Both the position numbers and the translations under genes were made by a program. The notes below the pieces were generated by a model. It saw only the letters and a program-made list of their open reading frames with translations, had not been told where the DNA came from and searched no databases. DNA of 64,000 bases from Bryopsis sp. KO-2023 (Eukaryota > Chlorophyta > Ulvophyceae > Bryopsidales > Bryopsidaceae): positions 930,001-994,000 of the forward strand of contig BSYQ01000014.1 of the NCBI GenBank assembly GCA_030272585.1, given 5' to 3'. Below, piece by piece: positions 11,456 through 24,228 of this stretch. The first letter of the stretch is position 1; every line of letters starts with the position of its first letter.

Positions 11456-13519
11456 GTTCATGCGGGTTCGTTTTTTTTCTCCTTTTTCCTCTTTTTTTTT
11501 TCTTTTCCTCCTCCGAATCCTTGCGCAATTCCTGAGTGGAAATCGCACCGAGAGAGGAATCGGTTTGAATGGGGGGTTGTGGTGTTTTGAGATCATTCGG
11601 TGGAGTGAAAAGAAAGGGGCCGAGATACGGCTCAAAGTCCCATCAAAGGCTGACCCACGAAGTGGCGGCTGGAGTTTTACAGATTCCATGGCTGGCGATT
11701 TTTTTGGTGTTGGTTTTCTTTCAACGTAGAGGTTGTCAGGAGGTAAGCTTTGACTGGGGAGGGGCATCAAGAATACAAATCATATCAACGTATTGCTGAA
11801 CCGATCGCCGAAACCAACCAAACCCCAACAAACATTCGTTTTTCTTATTCCCTTACGATGTTCTTTTCTTCTTTTTGTGAAATATTGATTCGACCTTGCC
11901 CATTGGGAAGCCTGGTTTTTATAACTCCCCTCTCCAGCGAAAGCCACAAGACGGTAAACACCGATCCGAAATATCCATTCAAAAAATAGCAGTGTATCAA
12001 CATTACAGGAAAAAAAAATAAAGAATGCCCCAGATGTTCTCTCAGGGAAAAAAAAAAGACAATAATAAAATGTCCCAGACAGGCCCAACAAGATAAATAA
12101 ACTCTTCCAGCAGTTCATTCCCTTGCCATCAAATCTCATTAACCCATCTCACTCTTTCACTATCTCACTCTTTCTCATCTCACTCTTTCACTCTTTCTGC
12201 CCCCCCCTCCCCTTCCTCTTCCCATTTGTGTCTCTCACCACAAATATATCAAATACACAATATATAAATCCAAATATTCTCTCTCAATATCCAACCACTC
12301 GAAAGCAAACCTCATCACCACAGTTTTCTCCCCTTTCATCTCGAGGGAAAAAAAAGTGCCATCCAAAACCCCCTCTTCCCCCCAAAAAATAATAATAATG
12401 ATAAAAAAACATCCAAGCCAAGAAGAAAACAAGGGAAAAAACACACACAGAAATAACACATCCCCCAAAACCCCACACAAACAGATCAAAAGGTCATGGC
12501 AAATGACCAAAAATAATGTAAGAATATATAAAACCCAGAACAGCAAGGAAAAAAGTGTGAGAATCACTCTTTCGCTCCACAATTGTCAAACCTTCACCAT
12601 AACGCGGATACAGTCAATTTTTCAACATGGGATTTTTTTTTACAGCAACATGTTACGATATGGATATAAGTTCAAAGGAAAACAAAGAGGTCACTTGATT
12701 TAAAATAGATTTTTGCAGTTGATTTGATTTGCCCCATCAAATTCCCAGTCAGCCTCAGCAATCCCTCACATTCTGTTCATTTCTTGTTTTTTTTTCCCTC
12801 TGAATTTCAACGAGCGCTTCATTTCTTTGATTTTTTTTTTTTTTTTTAAACAAAGCCAACATCATCCCAGCTCAACTTCATCTTTCTTCTTTTTTTTTCA
12901 TATTCTTTCTTTTTTTTTTCCTTGTTTTTTTTTCCAACGTCAACCCAACATGGAGGAGAAAAAACAAAAGGAACAAAAGGTCCCCCCCCTCCCCCCCGAA
13001 AAAAAACAACGTTCAATTGCAATTTTTTTTTCCTCGCTTTCTTTTCTCGGATAAAAATAAGGAAAATGAAAAGAAAAGGAACAAAATTGAAACCTCATTT
13101 TTCCAACCTCCGTAAAAGAATTTGTCAAATATATTATATATTTTTTCACTCGCTCTCGCTCTCTTTTTTTTTTTTTTTTTAAATACACCCCCCCTCCCCT
13201 TTGTTTATTTCGTGGCTTCACCTTTTTTCTCTCTCTCTCTCTCTCTTTTTTTTCCCTGCAAGCATTTGTTCAAGGGGGGGAAAAATAGGAGAGAAAAAAA
13301 CGTCAAAGAAACTAACGAGAAGCCACCATCGATCTTTTTCATTTTTCTCATTTCTTTTTGCCCGGTTCCCCCCCTCTTTTAACCCTGCTTCCCCCCCCCC
13401 CCCTTAAACTCTCTTTTTTTACACAGAGGGAGAAAAAAAACACTCCTTTCTTCTGGATCTGTATCCCCCCCCCCTCTTACAACCCCCCCATTTAAACCCC
13501 GAAAACCAAATCCCTCGAC
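11456..13519. other. Low-complexity spacer
   Basis: The stretch consists of long T, A and C runs, CT-rich tracts (12140-12220, 13140-13260) and homopolymer junctions. No gene is seen. Long open frames here are low-complexity artefacts. Confidence 0.6.
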
Positions 13520-15844
13520 CTAGGGAAGGCACTCTCTCTCATCCAAATTCGCCGTATCCTGTCGATCATAACGTGCCGACCCAATTATTACTTTTCCCTC
13601 CCCATTGATGCACCTCCCAGCCCCCGATTCTATGTCTATCAGCCCCCCTCCCTCCGTGGCTTTCCCCGTGAAAGACAGGCTATTTCTGGCGCTGTCTGTC
13701 ATGGCTTCAGGACTGCTGGGAGGGGTCTCCTCGGCTCGACTCGGAGTTTCGCTCTCTGTGAGGGCATCCTCCTCTATCATTTTTTTGAGAGCTCTTTTTG
13801 CGTAGTAGGTAAAAAGGGCGACCACCACGATGATGGCCAAACCGGATGCAACCGCTGTGATGATGAGAGCTGAAGGGAAAAAAAAACAAAAAACAACGGG
13901 GATTTTATTCATGTTAATTATTTAGTCAGATCAGTTTTCCTTCTTTTTTTTTCTTTTTCTTTTCGGGGGTGATGGGTTGAGAAAGGTATTTTTTGGATTT
14001 TTTAATGGGATTTTTTTTCAACCAAGGAAGAGAATGGAAGACAAGATCTATTCACCCCTGCAAGATTATTCCCCCCCCCCACAAAAAAAAAATAAAAAAA
14101 ATTTGGATTTTTTTTTTTTTCCTTAAAGCGAATTCTTTGTGAATTAATAGCTTTATTTTTGGTGATTGAAATCTTGTCAACAATCATGCCATTTCCCCCA
14201 AAAAAAAATTTTCCCAACCCCCCCCCCACTCTCTCTCTCTCTCTGGACAAAAAAAAAAGAACGTCGATTTATTTTGAACTTGCCCATCCCTTTAAATATT
14301 ATTATTCCTCGCTAGAAAAAGAAAAAACTGCACCAATTTTTCAAGCCGAAAAAAAAAAAACACAAAAAAAACACAAAGCGTTTACCTCGTTCATCGATGT
14401 CTGCGCTTCCATCCGCAATATCAGCGATGCAGTCTGCCAGACTGCCGAAATAAACGAACAGGAGGGAGCCAGGGACGATTCCCAAAGTGGAGGCGAAAAA
14501 ATACTGCCAGAATCCGATGGCCGTCAGTCCGAATGCATAGTTCAAAGCATCGTAAGGAATCACGGGGGCCTGGCGCAACAGCACCACAATTTTCCAGCCC
14601 TGGTGGTTTGCCACATGTTCGATCGCTCGCCAGAGTTTGAATCGACGAGCTTTGCTGGCTATCCAGTCCCTCAGCAGAAATCTGCCAAGAAGGAACGCCA
14701 GAGTTTGGCCGATGGTGCCTCCCAGCCAGACTGCCAGCAATCCGACGGGCAGTCCGAAAACGAACCCACCTCCCAGAGCAAGAATCGCACCAGGGACGAA
14801 AAAAACTGCATCAGGCAAAACGGAGAGGACTTTCGTAAATAAATAATCTCTGTTGGTTGCAGCAACGATTTCCCTTCCTCAACCCCCCCCCCCCCAAAAA
14901 AAAAAAAAAACAGGAAAAAACCAGAAAAGAAAACACAAAAAAAATACATTTTGTCTAGGAAGGAGAATGTTTCGGACAAATTAAGAACTGGAAAAAGAGA
15001 GAGTGGTGGGGCATTTTATTTCCTTTCTATAGCATATATATATATATATTTCTCTTCTAGTTTTAAAAGATTTTAAACTTCTTCATCTGTTCGATCGGAA
15101 AAACAGACACACACACACACAAACACAAACTCAAAAAAGTGTGTCCTCCTCACACTTTTTCTTGCTGACGCATCTCACGTCTCGCTCAAACTTAGTAAGA
15201 AAAAAAAAACTTTTTCCGAAACCGAACCGAAACACCCCTTTCTCGCTCCCCTGAACCTTCCCCCCTCCCCCACCCCCCCCAAACGAAAAGCAACGAGATT
15301 TATCGAGAAAGATAACGGGGAATTAATTCCTTTTCCGTCGACGCTCACCTGTCGCCACAGCGTACACCGCAACGAAAGTGAAAAACCCCAGCTCCTTGTT
15401 CTTTTCTATCCAGTCCAGCAGCTCCGGAAAATGTTTGTAAACCTTCAGCACCGGGAATGCCACCACGATCGCCCCCACCACCACCAAAAGAATCAGCAAC
15501 TTCAACAGAATGCCCCTCCTGGACACACAACACGCCGAACCCACTCCCCCTTCTTCGGCGTCCGTATTTCCCCTCACTTCTACGTCGACTTTGCTGTCGA
15601 TCGCTTGGACGGCTTCTAAATTATCTGGGATTTCGATCGAGGCTGTGGAGGAGGCCGTTTCGGAAGAGAATGCTGATGGCATTCGCTCCGAACCAACGCT
15701 GCACATGGGAATCAGAACTGGGTCGTCTGCTGGAACGGACGCCATCCTGCGCAGCCAAGAATTGGAGGAGGACACTCGATCCAGCATGAGTCGGACGCCA
15801 CGCGTTCTTTCTTGACCGGAGGTCTCTTGACCGCCCTCAAGCAT
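13520..15844 (-). CDS. VTT-domain (TVP38/TMEM64, DedA-like) membrane protein
   Basis: Model: complement(join(13520..13869, 14386..14805, 15349..15844)), 421 residues, both introns GT-AG in phase 1. The acidic, Ser-rich N-terminus leads into a membrane segment (LLKLLILLVVVGAIVVAFPV). The VTT core follows: FFVPGAILALGGGFVFGLPV, a charged amphipathic stretch, then the conserved QAPVIPYDALNYAFGLTAI re-entrant region and FFASTLGIVPGSLLFVYFGS. A last helix (LAIIVVVALFTYYAKRAL) precedes an acidic cytosolic tail. Family members are scramblase-like proteins of ER, Golgi and chloroplast membranes. The start is the first ATG of the acidic leader; Mets at residues 20 and 34 are alternatives. It is divergent from the FHA gene. 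The 70-residue C-terminal tail is longer than usual. Confidence 0.88.
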
Positions 15845-16633
15845 GCACGACGACGTCTGCGTTGTCGGTCCCCCCTCTCCTTTTTTTTCCCCAAACAAAT
15901 CGATGCACGAAGGTAAATTGAAATGGACGGGGGGGGGGGGAATGCAGCGCAGCAGCGTCGGCAAAAAACAAACAAACAAAAACACCAAAATTACTCTCTC
16001 TCTCAAGCCAGCGATCCGAAAAAATCGAGCGCGAATGCAAACACGATCGTTTTTCGTTTTTCACGTTTCCGGGTCGTTGTTTTTCCGATCGCCGTGAGAA
16101 AAATCCTGGCGGCGAAGTGGCTCTCCTACAATTCTGGTGAGGATTATTATGACACGGGGTGCCTCTTGAACGCGATGGCGTCATGCGTTTTGGAATTTCT
16201 GTTGGGTTGGCCATCACATCAAACGCACTCGAGCCCCCAGCCCCTACCTAACGCAACTGGAATGAACGCGCGTGCATCGAAGAACGAGCTCCATCCGCGC
16301 TCCTCCGCGAGGCGAAGCGAGCGCTGAGCCGTCGGTGCGCGTCGAGAATTCTTTTTCGCCATGATTTGATTTGCTTTTTTTTTTTTTCTGACACCAACTG
16401 TGAAAACAGATAGGGACAAAGTATTGGATCGGAATTTCTTTTTTGTGGTGATTTCTTAATTGGGGAAATGCGTCGGCGAATCGACAGGAGGTGATTTCTG
16501 TCAGGAAGTTGCCTTCTATTCGCCCTGCTTTCGCTCTTTCTTGTTTATTTGGGTTGGTTTTGAAGCGGGACGAACGCGCGTTTTCGCATCGAAGCAAACT
16601 GCTGGCGAGATAAAAACTAGATCTGTGGAAGCC
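15845..16633. promoter_or_regulatory. Divergent promoter region between VTT and FHA genes
   Basis: This 789-bp spacer separates two start codons pointing outward. It is CpG-rich around 15980-16340, as expected for a bidirectional promoter. No TATA box or other defined element can be placed with confidence. Confidence 0.35.
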
Positions 16634-17302
16634 ATGGAGCAAGGTCTGCTGCGAAACGCCACCGCCGCTCCGACTCGACGCGGGTCGTGCGGGGTGACCC
16701 TCAATTCTCGCGTGTCGAAATCGTACAAGGCAGGTTCCCGGGCTGGCTCGGGAGATGCGTTCAAGATGCGCTCGTTCGCCCCGAACGCCTCCGATTTCTC
16801 GCTTTCCGGAAACAACGCTGGGCTGGATCTCTGGTCGCAAGGCATCGTCGATTGCGAGGACACCAGCTGCGGCCTCGTACCCGACGGTGCGGTGATCCTC
16901 ATCCCGTTTGGGAAGCAGCCTGCGAAGCGAGAGGAGCGCATCGCGCTGCTGGAAGCCGGCGTGGAGCTGTCTGACGAGAGCGCGACATTCGTTGGCGCCG
17001 TGGATCAGGGGGAGGTGAATTTCGTCGTCGACTCCCCCGTTGTGTCAGGGAAACACGCCAGAATCGAGGCGGTGTTGGAGGAAGATTCTCCAAAGGCGTT
17101 CGGGAAGCTGTTCGGGTTCGTCTCAGAGGAGAAGTATTATCTGACGGATCTCAACTCGACAAACGGGACGTTTCTGAACAGGGGAAGACTCAGGCCACTG
17201 TTTCCTGTGGAGATCAAGCCGGGTGATGTCGTTGCGTTCGGGTCGATGGATAACTCGTACAGGGTGGTGAAAGCTCAAGCAAGGAAAGGGTTCGTTTTCT
17301 GA
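16634..17302 (+). CDS. FHA-domain protein
   Basis: Single exon, 222 residues, starting at an ATG in strong context (GCCATGG). An upstream in-frame ATG at 16460 would add a 58-residue leader that may be a targeting peptide. The C-terminal half is a forkhead-associated domain: VDSPVVSGKHARIEAVLEE carries the phosphothreonine-binding S-x-x-H core, followed by YYLTDLNSTNGTFLN (the N-x-T/S-N-G-T loop) and a closing beta strand IKPGDVVAFG. The N-terminal 90 residues are Ser/Ala/Arg-rich and could be a plastid transit region. The domain binds phosphothreonine peptides. Small FHA-only proteins of this shape occur in cyanobacteria and plastids. The partner is unknown. No intron is seen. Confidence 0.88.
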   Translation: MEQGLLRNATAAPTRRGSCGVTLNSRVSKSYKAGSRAGSGDAFKMRSFAPNASDFSLSGNNAGLDLWSQGIVDCEDTSCGLVPDGAVILIPFGKQPAKREERIALLEAGVELSDESATFVGAVDQGEVNFVVDSPVVSGKHARIEAVLEEDSPKAFGKLFGFVSEEKYYLTDLNSTNGTFLNRGRLRPLFPVEIKPGDVVAFGSMDNSYRVVKAQARKGFVF

Positions 17303-20300
17303 AAATTAGGAAAAAGCCAACAGAGTAGAATTCCTGCACAGGGATGTGAACCTATGCTGATATATGTTTCGAAAAACAGCCGCTGATAGTCCCCCCTCCT
17401 TGACAAAAAGAATTTAAGGAAGGAAAGAAAAAGAGTGAGGTGAGGAGTAACCCTGGGAAACTCTAATATCTGAAAGGAAAAAAAAAACTCGTAAAGAAAG
17501 GGAAGGGTTGGCTGTTGGTTATTTTCTGAAAGAGGGAGGAAATTTCAAATCAAAAAGGAATGAGGCTTTCTGCAACGGACGAGAGATAGAGAGTCCTGAG
17601 GAAAAAGGAAAAAAAAAACAAACAAATATATAACATACATCTTGTTGCCTGAAAAGACTTTTTTTGGGGGTTAAAACTGGTGTTTTTAATTTTTTTGGGG
17701 TGTGTGTGTGTGAGAAAACTGGAACTGATTGAGAGGAGAAATGAGAAAACGAAAAAAAGGAAAAGCAAGAAAAAGGGACAGGATCAGAAAACAAAATAAA
17801 CAAAAAAAGGGGAGGGGGGGAAGAATCGCTGTTCAGTTTTTGTGTGTTTCGTAAAAGAGTTAACTGTTGCCCTCAAAAATATACAAAAGAAAAAAAAAAT
17901 TGGTTCAATTTGTTTTCGTGGAGTTTGTTGCTTTCTTTTTTTTGGGGGGGGGGGAGGGGTTATTCTCGATGAGAATAGTTTTGCTTTTTTTGTCGGGAAG
18001 AGGAGGTGCGTTTTTGTGTCGAGCATAGTTTCGTTTTTTTCGTTCTTTTTTGTCTGAAAAGAAATTGGCTTTTTGAATGGAAGGTGTCGAGAAGAAACAC
18101 GTTTTGATTTCGATAAATTTGAAATTGCACTTGGATGGAGGAAAAGGCTTTGTTGTGTAATGTTTTTTGTCTGGGCGTTTCGTTTTTGGTTGAAATCCAA
18201 GACTGGAGAATGGTGAGGGGGGGGGTGGGCGGGGAATCTGTTTGCACTGTTATGTAATATTTCTGTAAGGCTTTGCCCAAATGAGGAAAGACTGAAAGAA
18301 AGTTTCAATCTGAAAAAGGTCCAGAAGAAAGAAAAAAAACAACTCGAAAAACTGAGAGGAGCAGAACCCTGTCTGTTCGTTTTATATATCTCATTTTTTA
18401 CTCGAAAAATTTCTTTCACACTTTTTCCATTCCAATATGTCAGATTTGACATCTCTTTTTGTTTTTTCACTTGGTGTTGCAAATACGATCTTGCCGTTTC
18501 TGTTGATCGGACTCGAGGGTGCCAATTGTGTTTTTTCGTTTGTGTTTATTTCACGCCCCCTTTTTTTTTAATCTTTCTCTGTCCAGACAGAAAACGAAAA
18601 GAAATCCAGGGAGGGAGGAGGGGTGTGTGTGCAGTATCCACAGAGAAATCAGCCAGTTTGGGAAATTGCTCACGTTTTGAAATAATAATAATTTTAAAAA
18701 ACTGATAAAAACACACAAGTGCAGCCACAGTTTCAGGGGCCTTTTCCAAAAAGGATTAAAACTGTACATTGAGGGGGGGTTAAAAAAACAATCAGGAATG
18801 AACAGTGTTCAAAAGAAAAAACATATACGTTTTTTTTTTTATTTTTAATGAAAAAATCGTCCGACCAGGATAAACGATTACTGATAAATTCGAGAATGAA
18901 ATTCCGACCAGCTGAATAATCAAGGCATCACCTTGCCTCTGTTGAAAAGGTTTTCCACAGTTCTTTTCTTTTCTTTTTTTAGAAAAATCTGTTTGGGATG
19001 GATATATATATATATATAAACCACTCGTCCATTTTTCAAGATTTTTTTTAAAAGAGGCACATTCACATCGAGAAAAAAGAAGAAAAAAAAAAACATTCGA
19101 AGGTCGAAAACCGGCTGTCAAGAGATCCAAAAACTTTTAATATACATTCTCACTAAAAAACAAATAGCCAGAAAAAAAAACATTAACACACACAAAGACA
19201 CGCACCAAAATCTCAGCAAAACCCAAAGGGGGCTTCCTTTGCCAATACGTTTTTTCCTTTTTTTTTATTACATTATGCCATCATTGAAAGCAGAAAAAGA
19301 AAAAAAAAATACCCCCCACCACATAAACTTTCACTGACAAAGCTGACATGAGAAAAAGAAATATATACGTATTTTTATATATATATAGAACAAAAACAAA
19401 ATATATATGTATATATATAAGTTTTTCCTGAATTTGACTTCAACCACCACATCCCCAATTTTTTCTTTTACCTTTCTTTTTTCTCTGATTTTTTTTTCTT
19501 TTTTTTTTTTTTGAAAAATCTGTAAAACATACCTCTCTCTCTCATCTCACGACGAAGCCATCTAAAAAAAAATTGTTGCTTCTGTTTTCTTTCGGTTAGG
19601 GAAAAAAAAAAAAGAAAAAGAACTCTTTCTCTTTTTTTTTTTTTTTCTTCCTCCTTACTTTCAAATCCCCACATCCCACAAAAAAAAAGAGCCAATCTTA
19701 AAACACAAAACGCAATAAAATCAATAACAATCTTTGTACAAGTTAAAAACCCCTTCTCGAAACCCCCTCTCCCAGACCCCAAATTAACGCAAATATTTTT
19801 CTTTTTTTTTTTGCTGCATTTATTTCACGAGTAATTCTTTTTTTTTGGAATGCATTTAAATATATATATATATATGGCTTTTCGTCTTTTCCTTTTTAAA
19901 CCTTTTTGCTTTTTTTTACCTCTTGCATCCTCCCCCCCTTGTTTTTTTTATACAAAACCCAATAGTGTTGCCCAACCCAACCCAACCCAACCCAACCCCC
20001 CCCCCCTCCTCCTCAACTTCCTACGCATCCTCCTCCTTTAACGAAACCTCCAAGCATTTATTTATTTCCGGTTTTCCCTCGATGGCCATATTTTCTTTTT
20101 TCATGGCTTTTCTCTTTTTTTTCAAACTTTCACTTGCTTTTGACAATCCTTCCTCCTCAATTTCTAAAGACTAAAAAAAAGAAAAAACAAGAAGGGAAAA
20201 AAAAAAGAAAAAAAAAAGTGACTTCACGCCCTTTAGAAAAATTGACCCTCTCCGCTAGTTCACGTTTTTTTTGTTTTTGTTTTTGTATTGCTTTTTTTTT

Positions 20301-20769
20301 TGGCTCTTTTTCCCAAATCACCCCAAAACTACACAATCTTTCATCAAACGTGTAAAGACCCTCAAAAAAACCCCAAAACAACAACGAGAAGTCGAAAAAA
20401 AAAATCCACCACATAGTTAGGTGTATATAGTCCAAAAATATATATACCCCCATCCATATGCATCCACTCACTCTCTCTCTCTCTCTCTCTTTTTTCCCCT
20501 TTTCCTTCTTTGCTTTTTTCATGCGATTCGCTAAGTTTCCATTTTTCAAAAATTGTTCGTTCTTTGTATGCGTGTTTTTTTTTTTTCTTTTTTTTCGTGT
20601 ATTGACCCCCAAGTCCTTTTTTTTTCCCTTTTCAAAATAGTTTGCCCCACTTTCTCTCTCTCTCTTTTTTTTTTTTTTTTTCGGTCTAGTTTTCACATCA
20701 GTTTTCTTCTGTTGTTGTTTTTTTCCTCTTCTTTTTGGTTCTGAAAAAAAAAACCCAAGAAAACAGCAT
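17303..20769. other. Long low-complexity convergent spacer
   Basis: This is 3.5 kb between the 3' ends of the FHA gene and the GTPase gene. It is dominated by A and T runs, CT repeats, (TA)n at 19003-19018, 19376-19386 and 19858-19874, and a (CCCAA)n run at 19973-19997. Several long open frames exist, but their Lys/Phe/Ser bias is that of homopolymers. No gene is seen. Confidence 0.6.
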
Positions 20770-23469
20770 TCACACAGCTTGTTCGGCAGAACAGCCAATC
20801 GGTAGAGAATCGCATTTCAATGGTTTGGCAATGTTGCAGAGGTCCGCCCTCCTTTGCAGAGCCTGTCTGACCAGAAACTCCATTGCGATTTCTGCAGCTT
20901 CTATATCGTCCATCGAATGCATTTGAAACGCAGGACAGCATTTGGTCGTCGCCCAATCTTGGACGGTTTCAAATCTCTTTGTCTTGACCTAGTCGATTAA
21001 TTCAAAAAAAATGGGTTCAAAATATGATGAATCGGGCAGTATCACTCACCGATGAACAGTTTTGCAATTTCTCAGCTGGATAAAAAAAACGATTTGATTT
21101 TAAAAAAACTGCAGCGATTGAAAAAAAAAAAAAGAAATGCTGCATGGTGCCTCCGCTCAATCCTGTTTAAATCTTGCAAACAGGAATGTAAAAAAAAAAA
21201 CCTGTTTAAAAAAGCACCAACATGATAAAACAGCATTTCTTAAAACTGACATTTTTTAAGCACTGGTACTTGACATTTTTTTTTAAGCTGCTGCAAAGCA
21301 ACAAACTAAATAATTTTCTGAAATTTTTATTGGCTTTTTGTTTTTGCTTTTTGGATTCATCAATTACAATGCACTGAATCTAAAATCTGAAATCCCTCCT
21401 TTGCCACAGTTGAATCAGTTGCAAAAAAATTGGAATAAAGAAAAATGGATATACGTCGCCCACAAAAATTTCAATCAGATCTATGTCATCTATCGTCCCA
21501 GTGGCATGCTATTTTCGTTTTTTTTTTCAAAAAAAACAATCCAGAAAAAAGCGAACAGACCTTTTGATATGGAGCTCTTCCTTCAGGTAGCAATACAGCC
21601 ATAGGAAAAGCATGCGGAATTCTCAGGCCAGCCTGAAATTCATAAAATCAGCACTGTGAATCACTTTTCTGTTGCAAAATCTGTAAATACATTCAAGTTA
21701 AAAATAAAAAAAAAGCTTGCGCTTTTTTTTACTGGGGAAAGCACCAGGGCTGACAATTGAAACTTCCAACCAATAATCCAAGAATTCATCATAACAAAGC
21801 AACCTCTCCTGTGATTATATATATAATCTATTTTTTTTGTCAATTTTTTTTTTTGTCCCAATTTATTCACCTACCATCCCTTCGAAGGTCCTTTTCCAAG
21901 AGCTCAACGATTTTACAGCTTCTCGTCCATCGCAATTGTGGATTAGCAAACAGCCTTCCATGCTTTGGAAAAATTTTGGCCCCAGTGCAATGAAACCCAA
22001 ATGACCACCCACCTCCCACACCTACAGATTTCACGACACCCCAGTTTTCGATGTTTCATTTTTTCCCTCGTATCTGAACAATTTATTCCTCAAGATTTGG
22101 GCGATAAAACAACAGTTTTTTGATAATTTCCATCTGGGATAGCTAGATTAACCAGGGTTTTTTCATGTAACCAGGGATTTATCTTTCCGGCGGTTTGCAT
22201 TGCCCCAAACTGTGTGTGTCAGAAAGTCAGACATGGAGCATTTCATCCCTCCCCACCTGAACTTCAATTATTGCTCCATCTATGACCATACGATGTCGAT
22301 GAAAGTCCACGATGGAGGTCGGTGCGGTTTTTGAGGGAGGGTCATTCTTCGTTAACCGATGAATTAAAGTTGATTTACCGATCCTGTCAGACACAAGATT
22401 ATTTGAGAAAGGTTATCAAAGATTATATTATATATATATATAATATATATTTACGAGCAGTGTGTGCTTAATTGATCCCATCCTAAATTGACCTATCCAT
22501 TCCAGGGGGAAAAATCGGAAGTTAAGTTGTTCAGCAAGGAAACATGCAAGGAAATAACAGAATAGGGTTCTTCTCCAAAAAAAAACAGTGCTAAGTTTCG
22601 TAAAAAGGAGAGAAGGGAGAGGAGGGTGGGCTTTTGGCGCCATCCTGAGACGCTTGCATCCCAACCCGTGAAAAACGTCACGAAACCTACCCGGAGTCTC
22701 CGAGTAAGACTATCGGCACAATATAAATGCGGTCCTTTTCACAACAAAAGTCCTGGGCTCCGTTGGGTGCAGTTCCCAGCAAGGCTTTCCACGACACGGT
22801 GACGTCGAGCTGGACTGCGCAGTTCAGAAGTTTGGCCAACAGTCGGGCACCACTTCGCAAAAAGAAAATACATCTTCGAAAAACGCCCCGCAGTTGTTGA
22901 GGCTTCCTGTGGCACTCGGTTTTGGCGAGCGCCGAGTCTGATACCTCCTCGATGAGGGGCGCCATCTCGTGAAAACAGCAGGCTAAAGGTTCCAAAATTT
23001 CGACCTTGGCAACTCGGTGGCAACCAACAAGCGTACCTACCACCGCCCCGGCAAGTATGAAAGGAAGGCGGTACGTCAAAAACACGAGGACATTGAAAGT
23101 CCCCCCCACAGCGACGACTATGGAGCTTGAGAGGAGGACACCCAGCTGGGAAAACACAAGAAGGTGGAGTTCGAGTTCAAAGGTGGACGAGTTTCCAGTT
23201 TCGTCTGAACAGTGATCTCCACAGCAGAAGTCCGCAAGGACAAGCAAACGGGGACCCCTGTTTTGTCCGCTCGGGATCTTTTTTTTTTTAACCATGCGCG
23301 GGGTCTTTTGCATAGTAGGTTGGTTTGGGTTGCGGGCTCTACTCACGGGTTGCGGGCGGGTTTGCGGAGGAGACATGCAATGGTGAAAGGGTGGGTAAAA
23401 GGCTCCTTGTGGGTGTAACGCAAGAAGTTTTTTTTTGCGTGCGAAAGGAACGGCCATCGCAAAGACCAC
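20770..23469 (-). CDS. Rab-like GTPase with hydrophobic N-terminal extension
   Basis: Model: complement(join(20770..20988, 21050..21070, 21561..21632, 21875..22021, 22257..22383, 22691..23469)), 454 residues, every junction in phase. The first splice rebuilds a perfect P-loop (VLLGDSGIGKSTLIHRL). Next come a switch I/beta2 region (TSIVDFHRHRMVIDGAIIEV) with a Rab-like PTxxVDF pattern, then VWEVGGHLGF where Rabs have WDTAGQE, and a SFxxLxxW-like helix. The NKxD motif is absent (MAVLLPEGRAP instead), and SAK is replaced by FQMHSM. Exon 1 carries a basic leader and two strongly hydrophobic segments (VLLSSSIVVAVGGTF; LPFILAGAVVGTLVG), so the GTPase fold follows a probable membrane anchor. There is no C-terminal prenylation Cys. 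The start Met is uncertain. A 21-nt exon is included. The best guess is a divergent Rab28/RABL-like relative. Confidence 0.7.
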
Positions 23470-23485
23470 TCATTTCTGTCACTCT

Positions 23486-23979
23486 TTATATTATGCGTTC
23501 TGCGAGGATTCGTACTTTCGTCGACCATGATTCACTGCACATTTTGTGGAAGTCTTGACGCGCATGCCCACTCCGTTCGCTGGAACAGGGCTGGTCAATT
23601 TTGTCACCGTTGAGGACCTTTTTCAAGAATGTCCTCTCCTGGTTCCTTGTGTTTTCTGATGGCTTTCCGTCGTGAATTTGGTTTGACTGGACGGTCAGAT
23701 TTTGAGGCTTGAGGTTAGACGCAACCGTTTGCGATTTGGGTTGTGGTTTGTGCGTAATAGCAGTCACAAGAAATCTGCGTAAACTTGTGGAATAAAAAAA
23801 CGTAAGGTGTACGCCACTGGTTTAGAAGACTGGGCCCTGCGGCGTAAGGAACGTCCATCCGACGTCGGGTGTATTTCTTTCGACAAAAGTCGATGCTTAT
23901 TTTGTTTTATTTTTTTTGCTTGTTGGAGGGTGGGTTGCAGATCAACGAGGGGTAGTGCACGTTTTCTTGGACCAGACAT
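23486..23979 (-). CDS. Small basic protein candidate
   Basis: Two adjoining minus-strand frames look coding. From the ATG at 23979: MSGPRKRALPLVDLQPTLQQ, continuing Lys/Arg-rich. Then, in another frame from about 23775 to the stop at 23486: polar sequence (KPQPKSQTVASNLKPQNLTV) ending KVRILAERII. A short intron or a frameshift must join them; a possible acceptor is the GCAG near 23776, but the donor is unclear. The Pro/Gln/Lys/Ser content suggests a disordered nuclear protein. No family is recognised. It lies between the GTPase start and the dynein gene 3' end, on the same strand as both. Confidence 0.3.
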
Positions 23980-24228
23980 ATCAACTTTGAGAAGCGAGCG
24001 CAACTCTTGGGGCAATGTGAAACACGGCCTTGCAACACATAAATATGAGATAAGAATGGACCAGCACTCGACCCAAGTGGTAAAACTGCTCCCAATCCAA
24101 GCACAGCAGTTTCAAAGACGAGGCTGGGTTGGACGTCGCCTGTATGGCTTTCAAAAGACCCGATTCGAGTAGTGAAATTCAGATAGGGTGTCGAAGATAG
24201 GAAATAAAATCAGTTGCCCAGATAGACA

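Noticed and set aside
16244..16941. Minus-strand Arg-rich frames overlapping the FHA gene
   Set aside because: They are antisense shadows of GC-rich coding sequence; the plus frame has a clear FHA domain.
17784..18482. 232-codon minus-strand reading frame
   Set aside because: Composition follows A/T homopolymers (Lys/Phe/Ser/Gln), with no domain and no splice logic.
19973..19997. Interstitial telomere at the CCCAA repeat
   Set aside because: The run is a plain pentamer microsatellite, too short and unlike common telomere repeats.
20157..20798. 213-codon Lys-rich minus frame
   Set aside because: It is made of AAA/GAA runs in a low-complexity spacer and overlaps the true last exon of the GTPase gene only at its edge.
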